Counted from the first letter of the stretch, positions 1 through 6,572 are shown. The stretch is 7,213 nt of DNA from Victivallales bacterium (GCA_017543165.1 JAFYGL010000003.1:1-7213); one strand, 5' to 3'. The notes: generated from the sequence alone by a model not told the origin. Numbers and translations are program-made.

Positions 1-15
1 CTGTCCACTGTCCAC
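1..15. repeat. short 7-bp tandem repeat at the left edge
   Basis: The window opens with two direct copies of the heptamer CTGTCCA plus one further C, just beyond the stop codon of the minus-strand pseudopilin gene. The array may continue outside the window, so its length cannot be judged. Two copies could arise by chance. The remaining bases up to position 21 hold nothing recognisable. Confidence 0.35.
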
Positions 16-21
16 ATGCAA

Positions 22-744
22 TCAGTTTTGTATGTAATAGAATATCTTGTTGACCATTGTTTCCTTGGTTCTGGAATCCACATGCCCGTCGCTGAAGAGG
101 ATGTTTGCCCGTCCGTTGTGTATGAAGTTCATGTAGAATCTGCTGTCGCTGGCACCAGTCCATTTTTTCCCTGCGGTGCTGCTGCTGGAACTTAATCCAA
201 TGTAGGCGTCCGAGCCGTCGGTCATCATGAGGAGGTTGCTTGGCGTGGTGACGTACGTTCTAGTGACTGGCGGATCCCAGTTGGGGCCGCCTTCCTTGGG
301 ACCATACTGCGTGTGGTAGTTGTAGGTGGAGTCCCAGGCACGGGCCGCGGGTGAGTAGAACTTCGGCTCTGGATCGACAGAGGGGCAGTGCAATATGGAA
401 TTCATGTCATACACTATGGAAAAAGTGGAATCCGTGCCGTTTATGACTTTCCAGAGATATTGGTTGTTTACAAGGCCGGACAAGGACATTGGATGGGAAG
501 TGTTGTTCATGTAAATGTCGCTAGTGCTTCCCGCTGGCCTCACGGTGAAGCGCCAGTACCAGTCGTTGTACTCGTCGGCATACATGTTTATGGTCAGGCC
601 ATTGGTCTTCAAATTGTTCGTGCAGGAGATTGCTCTCGCCTTTTCGCGTGCCTTGCTCAACGCAGGCAGTAGCATCGCCGCAAGAATTGCAATGATTGCG
701 ATGACAACCAGCAACTCAATCAATGTGAAATTACGCTGTTTCAT
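22..744 (-). CDS. Pseudopilin-like protein with prepilin-type N-terminus and H-X9-DG domain
   Basis: A 240-aa protein. The open frame extends upstream to 903, but I place the start at 744 because this ATG puts the type IV pilin-like segment at the very N-terminus (MKQRN, then [16 protein letters not shown]). It is preceded on the coding strand by AAAGGGA about 8 nt away, and the longer version would overlap the LacI gene. Residues 6-29 form the hydrophobic pilin helix, with Glu at +5 (E10) of the presumed mature protein. Residue -1 is Asn (N5) instead of the usual Gly of prepilin peptidase substrates. Near the C-terminus, H209 and D219-G220 form the H-X9-DG signature, followed by HVDS. Known family members are DUF1559-like proteins, abundant in Planctomycetota and Lentisphaerota, and their function is not established; type II secretion pseudopilin-like or envelope roles are proposed. 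It lies 58 bp downstream of the LacI gene and could be cotranscribed with it. No clear promoter was seen in the A-rich gap. Confidence 0.9.
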   Translation of the reverse strand: MKQRNFTLIELLVVIAIIAILAAMLLPALSKAREKARAISCTNNLKTNGLTINMYADEYNDWYWRFTVRPAGSTSDIYMNNTSHPMSLSGLVNNQYLWKVINGTDSTFSIVYDMNSILHCPSVDPEPKFYSPAARAWDSTYNYHTQYGPKEGGPNWDPPVTRTYVTTPSNLLMMTDGSDAYIGLSSSSSTAGKKWTGASDSRFYMNFIHNGRANILFSDGHVDSRTKETMVNKIFYYIQN

Positions 745-802
745 TTCGTTTTTCCCTTTCTCTTTTTTTTGTTTTTCGTATATTTGAACAATGTACTTTG
801 CC

Positions 803-1846
803 TTATGCGGAACCCCTTGCCACAAGCGTGGGTTGCGGTATTTGCGGCTTGTATTCCGTGCCCATAATCTTGGAAATGAGCAATTCCATTCCCTGCTGCC
901 CAAGTTCGCAGAAGTGCTGGTGTATGGAGGTGAGCTGGGGCCTTGCCAGCTGCGTTATCGGGTTGTCGTCATAGCCGATGACAAATATGTCGCGGCCAAT
1001 TCTGCCATTGAGCCCATGGACGTTCAGTTCCTGCACCAGTGCGAACGCCATGTAGTCGCTCTCCGCGAAGAAGCCTGTGGGCTCGCCTTGCCTTATGTCG
1101 GATATCACCTCTGAAAAGTCCTGGGGCAGATATATGGATGAGCCCTGCGTCTGCACGCCTTTTGCCTCCGCGGCTAGACCATTCTTCTCAAGATAGGCTT
1201 TGAATCCATTCATTCTTGCCAAGGCATAGTCGCTCATGGATTGCGGCAAATTGGAATTGAGGTGGTGCAGAAAGATGAAACGCTGGCATGCCAGTTCTTT
1301 CAGGCGCCTGGCTGCAAGCATTCCGCCGTGCTGATTGTCAATCTGCAAATGCTCTATCCCTGGAACAGTGGTTTTGTGGAGCATTACCGTGCAGCCGCCT
1401 TGCTCGCAGAACTTGGTGACGGCATTTTTGACTTGGGTAGAGCAGGCGCTTGTTATCGGATAGGTCAATATGCCGCTGCTGCCGATGTTCCTGATGTGCC
1501 TGAGGAACTCAAGGTAGTTGTTCTGGCTCATTCCAAAGTAGAACGAGCACTGGAAATCGTGGGCGGCGGCCGCCCTGGATATGCCCACCACAAGTTCCGT
1601 TATCAGGTATTCGTGGTAATAGGGCAGGAACACGCCCAGCGTCACATCCTTGCCCCTGGCCAGCAACGATGCCGCGTTGTTTCTGCGGTAGTTGAGGCGC
1701 CTCATCGCCTCTTCAACCCGTAGTTTCGTGCGCGGGCATACCATCTGGTCTGGATGGGGATTCAAGGCGCGCGAGACAACAGAAAGGGAGACTCCACAGT
1801 CCCTTGCTATGTCCTTTAATGTGATTGTCTTCGTCTGGACACTCAT
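803..1846 (-). CDS. LacI/GalR-family transcriptional regulator
   Basis: A 347-aa protein of typical family length. Residues 8-29 form the N-terminal helix-turn-helix ([20 protein letters not shown]), the standard LacI-family DNA-reading head. A hinge-helix region follows ([11 protein letters not shown], about 56-66). Residues 68-347 are a periplasmic-binding-protein-like sugar-sensing domain, with landmarks LGVFLP (70-75), the GYDDNP loop (291-296) and [10 protein letters not shown] (301-310). LacI-family proteins usually repress carbohydrate genes as dimers and release DNA on binding a sugar or sugar derivative. The effector cannot be read from sequence. The start codon follows AGGCGAG, a moderate ribosome binding site. 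Upstream are an extended -10 promoter and a CG-centred palindrome, so autoregulation is likely. The gene follows the large hydrolase on the same strand with a 162-bp gap, so it probably senses a product of polysaccharide breakdown. Confidence 0.95.
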   Translation of the reverse strand: MSVQTKTITLKDIARDCGVSLSVVSRALNPHPDQMVCPRTKLRVEEAMRRLNYRRNNAASLLARGKDVTLGVFLPYYHEYLITELVVGISRAAAAHDFQCSFYFGMSQNNYLEFLRHIRNIGSSGILTYPITSACSTQVKNAVTKFCEQGGCTVMLHKTTVPGIEHLQIDNQHGGMLAARRLKELACQRFIFLHHLNSNLPQSMSDYALARMNGFKAYLEKNGLAAEAKGVQTQGSSIYLPQDFSEVISDIRQGEPTGFFAESDYMAFALVQELNVHGLNGRIGRDIFVIGYDDNPITQLARPQLTSIHQHFCELGQQGMELLISKIMGTEYKPQIPQPTLVARGSA

Positions 1847-1885
1847 TGGCTCGCCTGTTTTAGGATTTCATGCATGTCACCGCTA

Positions 1886-1913
1886 ATTATACCAAAGAAA
1901 ACCGTTATCGCAA
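1886..1913 (-). promoter_or_regulatory. Predicted promoter of the LacI-family gene (extended -10)
   Basis: On the minus strand a perfect TATAAT (1886-1891) is preceded by TGG, giving an extended -10 (TGGTATAAT). Sixteen bases upstream is TTGCGA (1908-1913), which matches the -35 consensus at four of six positions. The predicted start point near 1879 leaves a leader of about 33 nt before the ATG at 1846. This suggests the regulator can be transcribed independently of the upstream hydrolase. Confidence 0.65.
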
Positions 1914-1923
1914 GCGCTTGTGA
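1908..1923. promoter_or_regulatory. Putative LacI-type operator overlapping the -35 box
   Basis: TCGCAAGCGCTTGTGA has a perfect 10-bp core palindrome, CAAGCGCTTG, and outer bases that are also symmetric except for one pair, so 14 of 16 bases are symmetric. A central CG step flanked by AAG/CTT is the usual form of LacI-family operators, because hinge-helix leucines insert at the centre. It covers the -35 element of the regulator's own promoter, so binding would block RNA polymerase. That it is bound by this regulator is inference. I did not find a second full copy in the window. Confidence 0.6.
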
Positions 1924-2008
1924 TGAAATTTCTTGGCATTGGCAAAAAAGGTTAAAAGGGAGTGTCAATGGCGCAAAAAAACTCGGATATTTTACCTTGC
2001 AGACGATG

Positions 2009-5000
2009 TTATTTCGGTTCAATGGCGGTGTCCCATACCTCGAGTTCGCTGATGGTGGCGCTGTCATTCCAGGCAGGACACTTTATCCACTTGTCTTGGA
2101 ATGGACCGATGAACAAATCATTGTATTTTGGTGTGATTGGCGGCATGGGACCTTCGCCTATGAGTTCCCCGTCCAAATAGCCTCGAACAATCTTGCCGTC
2201 CCATACTGCAGTTGCTGTATATTCCTTGCTGAAGTCCAGTACCTGTTTGCTGTTCAGCAGCGCACCCTCTTTTTTGATTGGGTGATAGAATGTGATTGCC
2301 AATTTGGGTTGTTTGCCGCCATTGATTGTGAATGCCAGAGACGCCAGACTTGATGGCCTGAGCATGACCAGATTTTGGGGAACTTTGGCTTCAGCAGATT
2401 GCGCCTCAATACGGAATCTGAATGAAATTGCACCCTGCTTGCCTGCCAGCTTGTCCGCTGGGAAGCGCACTCCGCTATTTTCGCTGCCGAAGCGCAGCGC
2501 ACCATTGTCAATATTGCCTTTGACATCGGCAAATTGCCCGTACACTGGGATTTGCCTGCCTTTGCTGAAGTCGGCATGAAGCGTCAAGCCCGCAGGCCTG
2601 ATGCGGCAGTATGCCACTCCCAGCCATGGTATGTTGTTTATGGGCCCATTGCCTGTGTTGACTAGGCGCAGTGTATGCTCTCCTGCCTCAAGCCGCTCCA
2701 TTGGAAGCGGGTATTGGCGAACGCCCCAGTTGTTGTCTGGAAAGTCAACTTTGCCAGTGAACACGCTCTGCCCGTCAAGTTCTATGGTGACTGGCGCCTT
2801 GCTGTTGGCTACGTCATCGCACATTGCCCCCAGTTCAAGGACTGGCGCCTGCATTGCCTTGTCCAATTGCAGTTTGACGTTCATCTCGTTTTTGCCGCTG
2901 CGTGTGCCGTAGATGATTCTTATTGGCTCGTTCATGTGCCAGGAACTGCGTAGGACACCGCCAGAGAAGGCCTCGCCATCGGAGAATGCGGTGCTTGCCT
3001 CTGGATTGAATGGAGCGGCAAGCGCAGGCCTGACCTCGCGGCGCAAAGGCTTTGCCGCTGGCAAGGCCTTTACCAACTTGCGGCCTGGTATGTTGAAAGC
3101 AGCATCGTCTCCGCTGCTTAGGTAAAGCTCAAGATGCCTGTATATCTCAGGTATTTCGACAATGATTCTGTCGCCTTTGCGTGTGAACGGCCACTCCACC
3201 ATTTCATCGAAATCGACGCTGAATAGATATGCCTTCTTTGTGGCAGGAGCAAGGACATCCAGCGTCATGGGCCTGCCTTTGTCAGGACGCGCCTCCGCTA
3301 CCGAAGGAAAGTCGTATGTGTTCTGCAATGGCTGCAAGCCGCCTTTTGCCCGCAGAGACTGGAAGTTCAGCATTTGCAATTGGATGCCCTTTGCCTTGCC
3401 ATTGTCCTGTCTGTATGCCTCGACTAGCACACCAGACGGGAAATTGTCCGCCTTGAAAATGACATTGTCATTGTAGGCATTGGCAATTTTAGCCAGCAAT
3501 GCGCTCCACTGTGGATTGCGCTGGTCTTTCCATTCCTGGCCTGGCTTGATGAGGTTCGTGTTGTAGAAGTGGAAGAAACTGCAGCGTTCAGGTGAACCCG
3601 CAAAATATACAATTCTCCCTTTGCCGACTTTGCGTGTAAGGATGCCAGGATTGGAACTGCCGTCCTTTGCGATGAATGAGCCAAGTGTCTCCACATCCTT
3701 TGCGATGTTCTTCAGTTTTATTATGCGCTTGGTGTAAGGAAGTTGCCCCGTTGTGTTGCCTGTTACGGGATTGGCCTTGGGAATGTCCAAAAACTTGCCT
3801 GACGGGATTTCGCCCGCATAGTCAAAGCCCAGCAACTTGGCGGCTGCAAAGTTTTCCAATTTGCTGCCGATGTCATCCGCCCTGGAGAAGTCCCCTGATG
3901 TGATGAGAGTGCCGCCTGCGCGGACAAACTTTTCAAGTTCCGCCAGGCCTTCCTTGGTCCATGCCTGGGCATTCATGGCAATGACCGTGTCTGCTTTTTT
4001 GCGGAGTGCCATGCCGTCCTTGAAATCCATGTCGGTGATAACTCGGTATGGAATGTTATTGTCTGTTAGCGCATTTGCCAGTCCCATCATGCCCAGTTCC
4101 CATTCCGAACTGCCGAAGGCGTTGAAGTTCCTGCAGTTTGAGGAGCAGAGTATCGCCACATTTGCCGCTGGATGCACATCTGTCAGCAGAGCCTCGTGCT
4201 CCACTTCCCATTGCAGCAAGGGCCTCCAGCCAAAGTCCTGCTTGCCAAGTTGCCACCACCACTGGCGTGTGCCTGTGAAAATGCCCAGCATGCCAGTGAG
4301 CATGTCGGCAAAACTGTCCTTTCCATAGAACAGTACCCAGGGCGCATTGCCCGTATGCTCGGCGATGCCGTGCAGGAATTTCAACTCGAATATCACAAGA
4401 GGGTGGTATTTTGCGTAGTCCAGACCATGGGTCATGCTTTCAAGGCCCACGGAATCCGCGTATGTCGCTAGATTGCTTGGTTCCAGTGCAAAGGAATAGT
4501 AGTTGTAGCTGGTGGTGTTGTTGCACTGGTACGCGGAGAACACGGCCTGGCTGTTTAGGCTCTTGAGGAGCCTGCGGCACTGCTGTTGCCGCTCCAGTAC
4601 CTTTTCACCGCGCCATTTGCGCCAGCGCCTGAGCGCTTCTGGCTGCCTTTGACCCCAACCCTTGAACTGCCCGTTCGGCGGAAGTTCATAGCCTGTGTCC
4701 TTGTGAAATTTGTCTCGGCATGAGGCACAGCCGCAGAGATACGGTGCGAAGAACTGTATCTCGTCTATCATGATGCCCTCGCAGGGTGCCTCGGTGAGCA
4801 GGCGCCTCAGGTTTGCGAACCAGACTTCCCAGAAGTCGTCGTTGTTGATGCAGGTGTTGCCTGTGCCGTAGGTGTTGGTGTCTGTCTTGCCTGTGTTGAG
4901 GTTGATGGCCGCCCAGTCAGGATGCTTTGCCAGAAGGGCCTGCGGCACCATTGTGCAGGTGACATGGTGCATCGTCTGCATTCCATGTTTATGCACGGCC

Positions 5001-5368
5001 TGGAAGAATATCCTGGTGTCACGTATGATCTGGTCTATGGGACGCCTTGACTCCTTGTTTGCCTCCTCTGGCACCAGGTCGATGATAAGCATGCGATACT
5101 TGTCTCCCAGTACCATGTTGAAGCCTGCGTCCTTGTACCACTTCGCCTCCTTGTCCGCCGTTGCCTCGGTGATGCCCTTTGGCACATAGAAGAAAGCCAT
5201 GCGATACGCCTGTAGACGCTCTTTGGGCGTTGGCAGCAGTTGGTTTGGCAAATTGCTGCGGAAGTCCTGGAACCCGATCACATTGTCCCTGGTCTCGTAG
5301 TATTTGTCATTTGCAAAGAGAGATGCTATGACGCCGAAGGCAAGGAGGATTATACGTTGGAATTTCAT
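2009..5368 (-). CDS. Secreted multidomain putative glycoside hydrolase (hGH6-like TIM barrel with C-terminal LamG-like domain)
   Basis: A 1119-aa protein. Residues 1-19 (MKFQRIILLAFGVIASLFA) look like a Sec signal peptide, which supports the start at 5368. About 45-395 resembles TIM-barrel enzymes of the hypothetical glycosyl hydrolase 6 / beta-galactosidase-like type: HHVTCTMVPQALLAKHPDW (134-152), MIDEIQFF (200-207) with D202 and E203 as candidate catalytic acids, then a cysteine cluster, CGCASC (212-217), before KF. About 398-630 looks like the Rossmann-like beta-galactosidase trimerisation fold (ANVAILCSS; FVRAGGTLITSGDF 481-494; KVGKGRIVYFAGSPE 580-594). About 640-760 and 800-925 are probably beta-sandwich modules, and 927-1116 resembles a LamG/concanavalin-like lectin domain ending in ISELEVWDTAI. 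It probably acts outside the cytoplasm on a complex glycan, but the substrate is unknown. No Shine-Dalgarno sequence is visible, and a GC-rich hairpin ends 13 nt before the ATG. Domain assignments were made by eye; that it is an exported carbohydrate-active enzyme is fairly sure, the exact family is not. Confidence 0.8.
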   Translation of the reverse strand: MKFQRIILLAFGVIASLFANDKYYETRDNVIGFQDFRSNLPNQLLPTPKERLQAYRMAFFYVPKGITEATADKEAKWYKDAGFNMVLGDKYRMLIIDLVPEEANKESRRPIDQIIRDTRIFFQAVHKHGMQTMHHVTCTMVPQALLAKHPDWAAINLNTGKTDTNTYGTGNTCINNDDFWEVWFANLRRLLTEAPCEGIMIDEIQFFAPYLCGCASCRDKFHKDTGYELPPNGQFKGWGQRQPEALRRWRKWRGEKVLERQQQCRRLLKSLNSQAVFSAYQCNNTTSYNYYSFALEPSNLATYADSVGLESMTHGLDYAKYHPLVIFELKFLHGIAEHTGNAPWVLFYGKDSFADMLTGMLGIFTGTRQWWWQLGKQDFGWRPLLQWEVEHEALLTDVHPAANVAILCSSNCRNFNAFGSSEWELGMMGLANALTDNNIPYRVITDMDFKDGMALRKKADTVIAMNAQAWTKEGLAELEKFVRAGGTLITSGDFSRADDIGSKLENFAAAKLLGFDYAGEIPSGKFLDIPKANPVTGNTTGQLPYTKRIIKLKNIAKDVETLGSFIAKDGSSNPGILTRKVGKGRIVYFAGSPERCSFFHFYNTNLIKPGQEWKDQRNPQWSALLAKIANAYNDNVIFKADNFPSGVLVEAYRQDNGKAKGIQLQMLNFQSLRAKGGLQPLQNTYDFPSVAEARPDKGRPMTLDVLAPATKKAYLFSVDFDEMVEWPFTRKGDRIIVEIPEIYRHLELYLSSGDDAAFNIPGRKLVKALPAAKPLRREVRPALAAPFNPEASTAFSDGEAFSGGVLRSSWHMNEPIRIIYGTRSGKNEMNVKLQLDKAMQAPVLELGAMCDDVANSKAPVTIELDGQSVFTGKVDFPDNNWGVRQYPLPMERLEAGEHTLRLVNTGNGPINNIPWLGVAYCRIRPAGLTLHADFSKGRQIPVYGQFADVKGNIDNGALRFGSENSGVRFPADKLAGKQGAISFRFRIEAQSAEAKVPQNLVMLRPSSLASLAFTINGGKQPKLAITFYHPIKKEGALLNSKQVLDFSKEYTATAVWDGKIVRGYLDGELIGEGPMPPITPKYNDLFIGPFQDKWIKCPAWNDSATISELEVWDTAIEPK

Positions 5369-5405
5369 AAGCTGTTTATGTGAGCGCCGCTTCGGCGCTC
5401 ACTCA

Positions 5406-5502
5406 GGTTGGTCAATTTTACAGAGTAAAGTCCCTGACGTTCCGCTCTGGTTGGCCAACCTGTGCTTTATCCAACAGGCAAAAACAAAAAGGTTGGTCAA
5501 CC
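5406..5502. repeat. Three GGTTGG(T/C)CAA motifs at 42-43 bp spacing
   Basis: Copies begin at 5406 (GGTTGGTCAA), 5449 (GGTTGGCCAACC, a perfect 12-bp palindrome) and 5491 (GGTTGGTCAACC, nearly palindromic). The intervals are 43 and 42 bp, close to four helical turns, so all three would face the same side of the DNA. The first and third copies belong to the inverted-repeat arms of the element; the middle one is independent of them. They may be protein-binding sites, for example for a transposase or regulator, or simply parts of the element's folded structure. Confidence 0.55.
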
Positions 5503-5526
5503 TGAGTGAGCGCCGCTTCGGCGCTC
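5480..5526 (-). terminator. Probable terminator of the right-hand pseudopilin gene
   Basis: Reading the minus strand after the stop codon at 5544-5546, the transcript first meets the strong hairpin at 5526-5508 (8-bp GC-rich stem). It then meets a second, weaker stem, AGGTT/AACCT around a 4-nt loop (5503-5490), followed directly by the T-rich stretch TTTTTGTTTTTG. A hairpin before a T tract is the form of an intrinsic terminator, although the GC-rich stem itself is not next to the T run. If it works, the downstream hydrolase needs its own promoter, and I found no convincing one. Confidence 0.5.
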
Positions 5527-5543
5527 ATATTGGAGGGTGTGCA

Positions 5544-6317
5544 TTACGGTGCCCAGAATGTGCCGCGCTTTGCGCCATAGTGGTTGCTTGCCCACCAGAG
5601 GTCTTCCTGGTATGAATATCCGCTGCCTGGCAAGCCACACTTGTATGGATTGACAGTTGCATCGTAGTCGAACTGGGATATTGCGCAGGATGTGCGGTAT
5701 GGCTCCACGTGCCCGTCCAGAAAAGCGCAGTTGGCGCAGGATGAATGGCGTGTGGCTATGCTGCCGATGGTCTGGTCCGCAACCGTGGCGTTTGTCCAGT
5801 TGTATCCAATGAGGTAGAAGCCGAACTTTGTGCCAGGAAGGATGGAGTCGGCATAGTTCATTGTGATAGCAGGGTTAAGCGCCTGTGATGTGCGGAAGCC
5901 TTTGCGGGAGACTAGTCCCAGTTCCTGCCCCATTCCATATTTTATGCGGTTGGTGTACCACTGTCCATACTGCTTGGTGTTGATGAGGCTTGTGTTCCAG
6001 GTATTGATGATTTCGTCGCTGCTTGTGAGCGGGGTGGGGCAGCTATAGACCTTCGGGTCAATTCCATTATAAAGAAAAAGCAAACCGCTCCATGATATAT
6101 AGTAGTCCTTGTAGTTCACGTAATATGGCGCGATGCATTCGTCATAGTCCATTGCATAGAGGTGCGATGTGGTGGCAATCTGCTTCAGATTGTTGACGCA
6201 CTGTGTGGCGCGTGCCTTGTCCCTTGCCTTGCTCAATGCGGGCAGCAGCATTGCCGCCAGAATTGCGATGATTGCTATAACGACCAGCAACTCGATCAAT
6301 GTGAAACGTCTCTTCAT
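5544..6317 (-). CDS. Pseudopilin-like protein with prepilin-type N-terminus and H-X9-DG domain
   Basis: A 257-aa protein starting MKRR followed by [16 protein letters not shown], so the pilin helix covers residues 5-28 with Glu at +5 (E9). The residue before the presumed cleavage site is Arg (R4), not Gly. The C-terminal part has H191 and D201-G202 as the H-X9-DG motif, then HVEPY, and a tail rich in aromatic residues and cysteines. The start is supported by a good ribosome binding site, AAAGGAG, five bases before the ATG, and by a consensus promoter upstream. Residues 5-37 match 32 of 33 positions in the pseudopilin encoded at 22-744, while the rest of the two proteins is divergent. The role is unknown: families of this type are thought to be processed like type II secretion pseudopilins and displayed in the envelope. 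It is divergent from the GH16 gene and precedes the large exported hydrolase, which suggests a link to polysaccharide binding or breakdown. Confidence 0.92.
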   Translation of the reverse strand: MKRRFTLIELLVVIAIIAILAAMLLPALSKARDKARATQCVNNLKQIATTSHLYAMDYDECIAPYYVNYKDYYISWSGLLFLYNGIDPKVYSCPTPLTSSDEIINTWNTSLINTKQYGQWYTNRIKYGMGQELGLVSRKGFRTSQALNPAITMNYADSILPGTKFGFYLIGYNWTNATVADQTIGSIATRHSSCANCAFLDGHVEPYRTSCAISQFDYDATVNPYKCGLPGSGYSYQEDLWWASNHYGAKRGTFWAP

Positions 6318-6358
6318 CCTTGCTCCTTTGGGATTTTGTCTATATTGTTTTGATCTTG

Positions 6359-6374
6359 TTTACATTTCTGTAAA
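6359..6374. promoter_or_regulatory. Inverted repeat at the pseudopilin transcription start (possible operator)
   Basis: TTTACATTTCTGTAAA has perfect 6-bp arms around a 4-bp centre. It lies immediately downstream of the -10 box of the predicted minus-strand promoter, touching its last base and covering the expected start point near 6367. A repressor bound there would block transcription. Its centre lacks the CG step seen in the palindrome upstream of the LacI gene, so a different protein may be involved. The AT-rich setting makes chance symmetry possible. Confidence 0.45.
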
Positions 6375-6402
6375 TTATAACAAAAATAAAAATGGCTGTC
6401 AA
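6374..6402 (-). promoter_or_regulatory. Consensus sigma70-type promoter of the right-hand pseudopilin gene
   Basis: On the minus strand there is a perfect -35 box TTGACA (6397-6402), a 17-bp spacer, and a perfect -10 box TATAAT (6374-6379) preceded by TGT, so the extended -10 is present too. The expected start point near 6367 gives a leader of about 50 nt before the ATG at 6317. All elements match the housekeeping sigma consensus, which suggests strong transcription unless it is repressed. Confidence 0.85.
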
Positions 6403-6407
6403 TGCCC

Positions 6408-6435
6408 GTGATAAAAATAGGTGATAGTGTAAAAT
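6408..6435 (+). promoter_or_regulatory. Weak candidate promoter for the GH16 gene
   Basis: On the plus strand GTGATA (6408-6413, four of six to the -35 consensus), a 16-bp spacer and TAAAAT (6430-6435, five of six to the -10 consensus) would start a transcript near 6442 and give a leader of about 130 nt. It would be back to back with the strong minus-strand promoter. The match is only moderate in an AT-rich region, and TATATT at 6450 is an alternative -10 without a good -35. Confidence 0.3.
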
Positions 6436-6463
6436 CAGAAATGTCATCTATATTAGACAGCAA

Positions 6464-6538
6464 GCGGAATAGTTGTTGAGGACATTCAAGGTGTCCCATG
6501 GCAATTCCGCAAAGGCTCCGTTCACCCGCCACAGAGCC
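6464..6538 (+). other. Structured leader upstream of the GH16 gene
   Basis: GCGGAAT (6464-6470) pairs with ATTCCGC (6504-6510). After a one-base mismatch on each side, five further pairs are possible with G-U wobbles (6472-6476 with 6498-6502), then GGACA (6480-6484) pairs with TGTCC (6492-6496) around a 7-nt loop. A second small stem, GGCTC/GAGCC (6514-6518 with 6534-6538), follows. It lies between the candidate promoter and the GH16 start. It matches no riboswitch class I can recognise and has no T tract, so it is not a standard terminator. It may be an RNA control element or chance folding. Confidence 0.35.
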
Positions 6539-6572
6539 ATAAAACAAACCAACAGGAAATTCACGAATACTT

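Larger units (their letters stand above)
5382..5526. repeat. 145-bp inverted-repeat element with two GC-rich hairpins (REPIN/MITE-like)
   Basis: The left arm 5382-5419 and right arm 5489-5526 are inverted copies. An 8-bp match and an 18-bp match (5393-5410 with 5498-5515) are perfect, with the 3-nt CTT loops unpaired between them; further pairs including wobbles extend the plus-strand stem inward. Each arm also contains its own hairpin, GAGCGCCGCTTCGGCGCTC (5382-5400 and 5508-5526), with an 8-bp stem and 3-nt loop. The element fills most of the 175-bp gap between the pseudopilin and hydrolase genes and contains no gene. Two inverted copies of a GC-rich palindrome around a short spacer is the layout of REPINs/BIMEs and small MITEs. 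No clear target-site duplication was seen. It could instead be a duplicated terminator. Confidence 0.7.

Noticed and set aside
745..903. Upstream extension of the left pseudopilin frame, overlapping the LacI gene
   Set aside because: The extension would put 53 unrelated residues before the pilin-like N-terminus, which must be near the start to work, and it overlaps the 3' end of the regulator. The ATG at 744 is the natural start.
1946..1968. Perfect TTGACA on the minus strand at 1963-1968 as a second -35 box for the LacI gene
   Set aside because: At 16-18 bp downstream the bases read TTTGCC, TTGCCA or TGCCAA, none like a -10 box. The extended -10 promoter nearer the gene is much better.
1975..2008. 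Terminator after the large hydrolase, suggested by seven T's on the minus strand (1975-1981)
   Set aside because: The bases before the T run show no stem longer than two pairs, so there is no supported hairpin.
1843..2353. Open frames on both strands across the hydrolase 3' end and the LacI upstream region
   Set aside because: They overlap the conserved LamG-like end of the hydrolase or the promoter and operator, and their translations are low-complexity or frame-shadow sequence without family features.
5377..5530. Target-site duplication flanking the inverted-repeat element
   Set aside because: Only a possible TAT occurs near both ends and not at matching distances (5377-5379 and 5528-5530), too short and offset to count.
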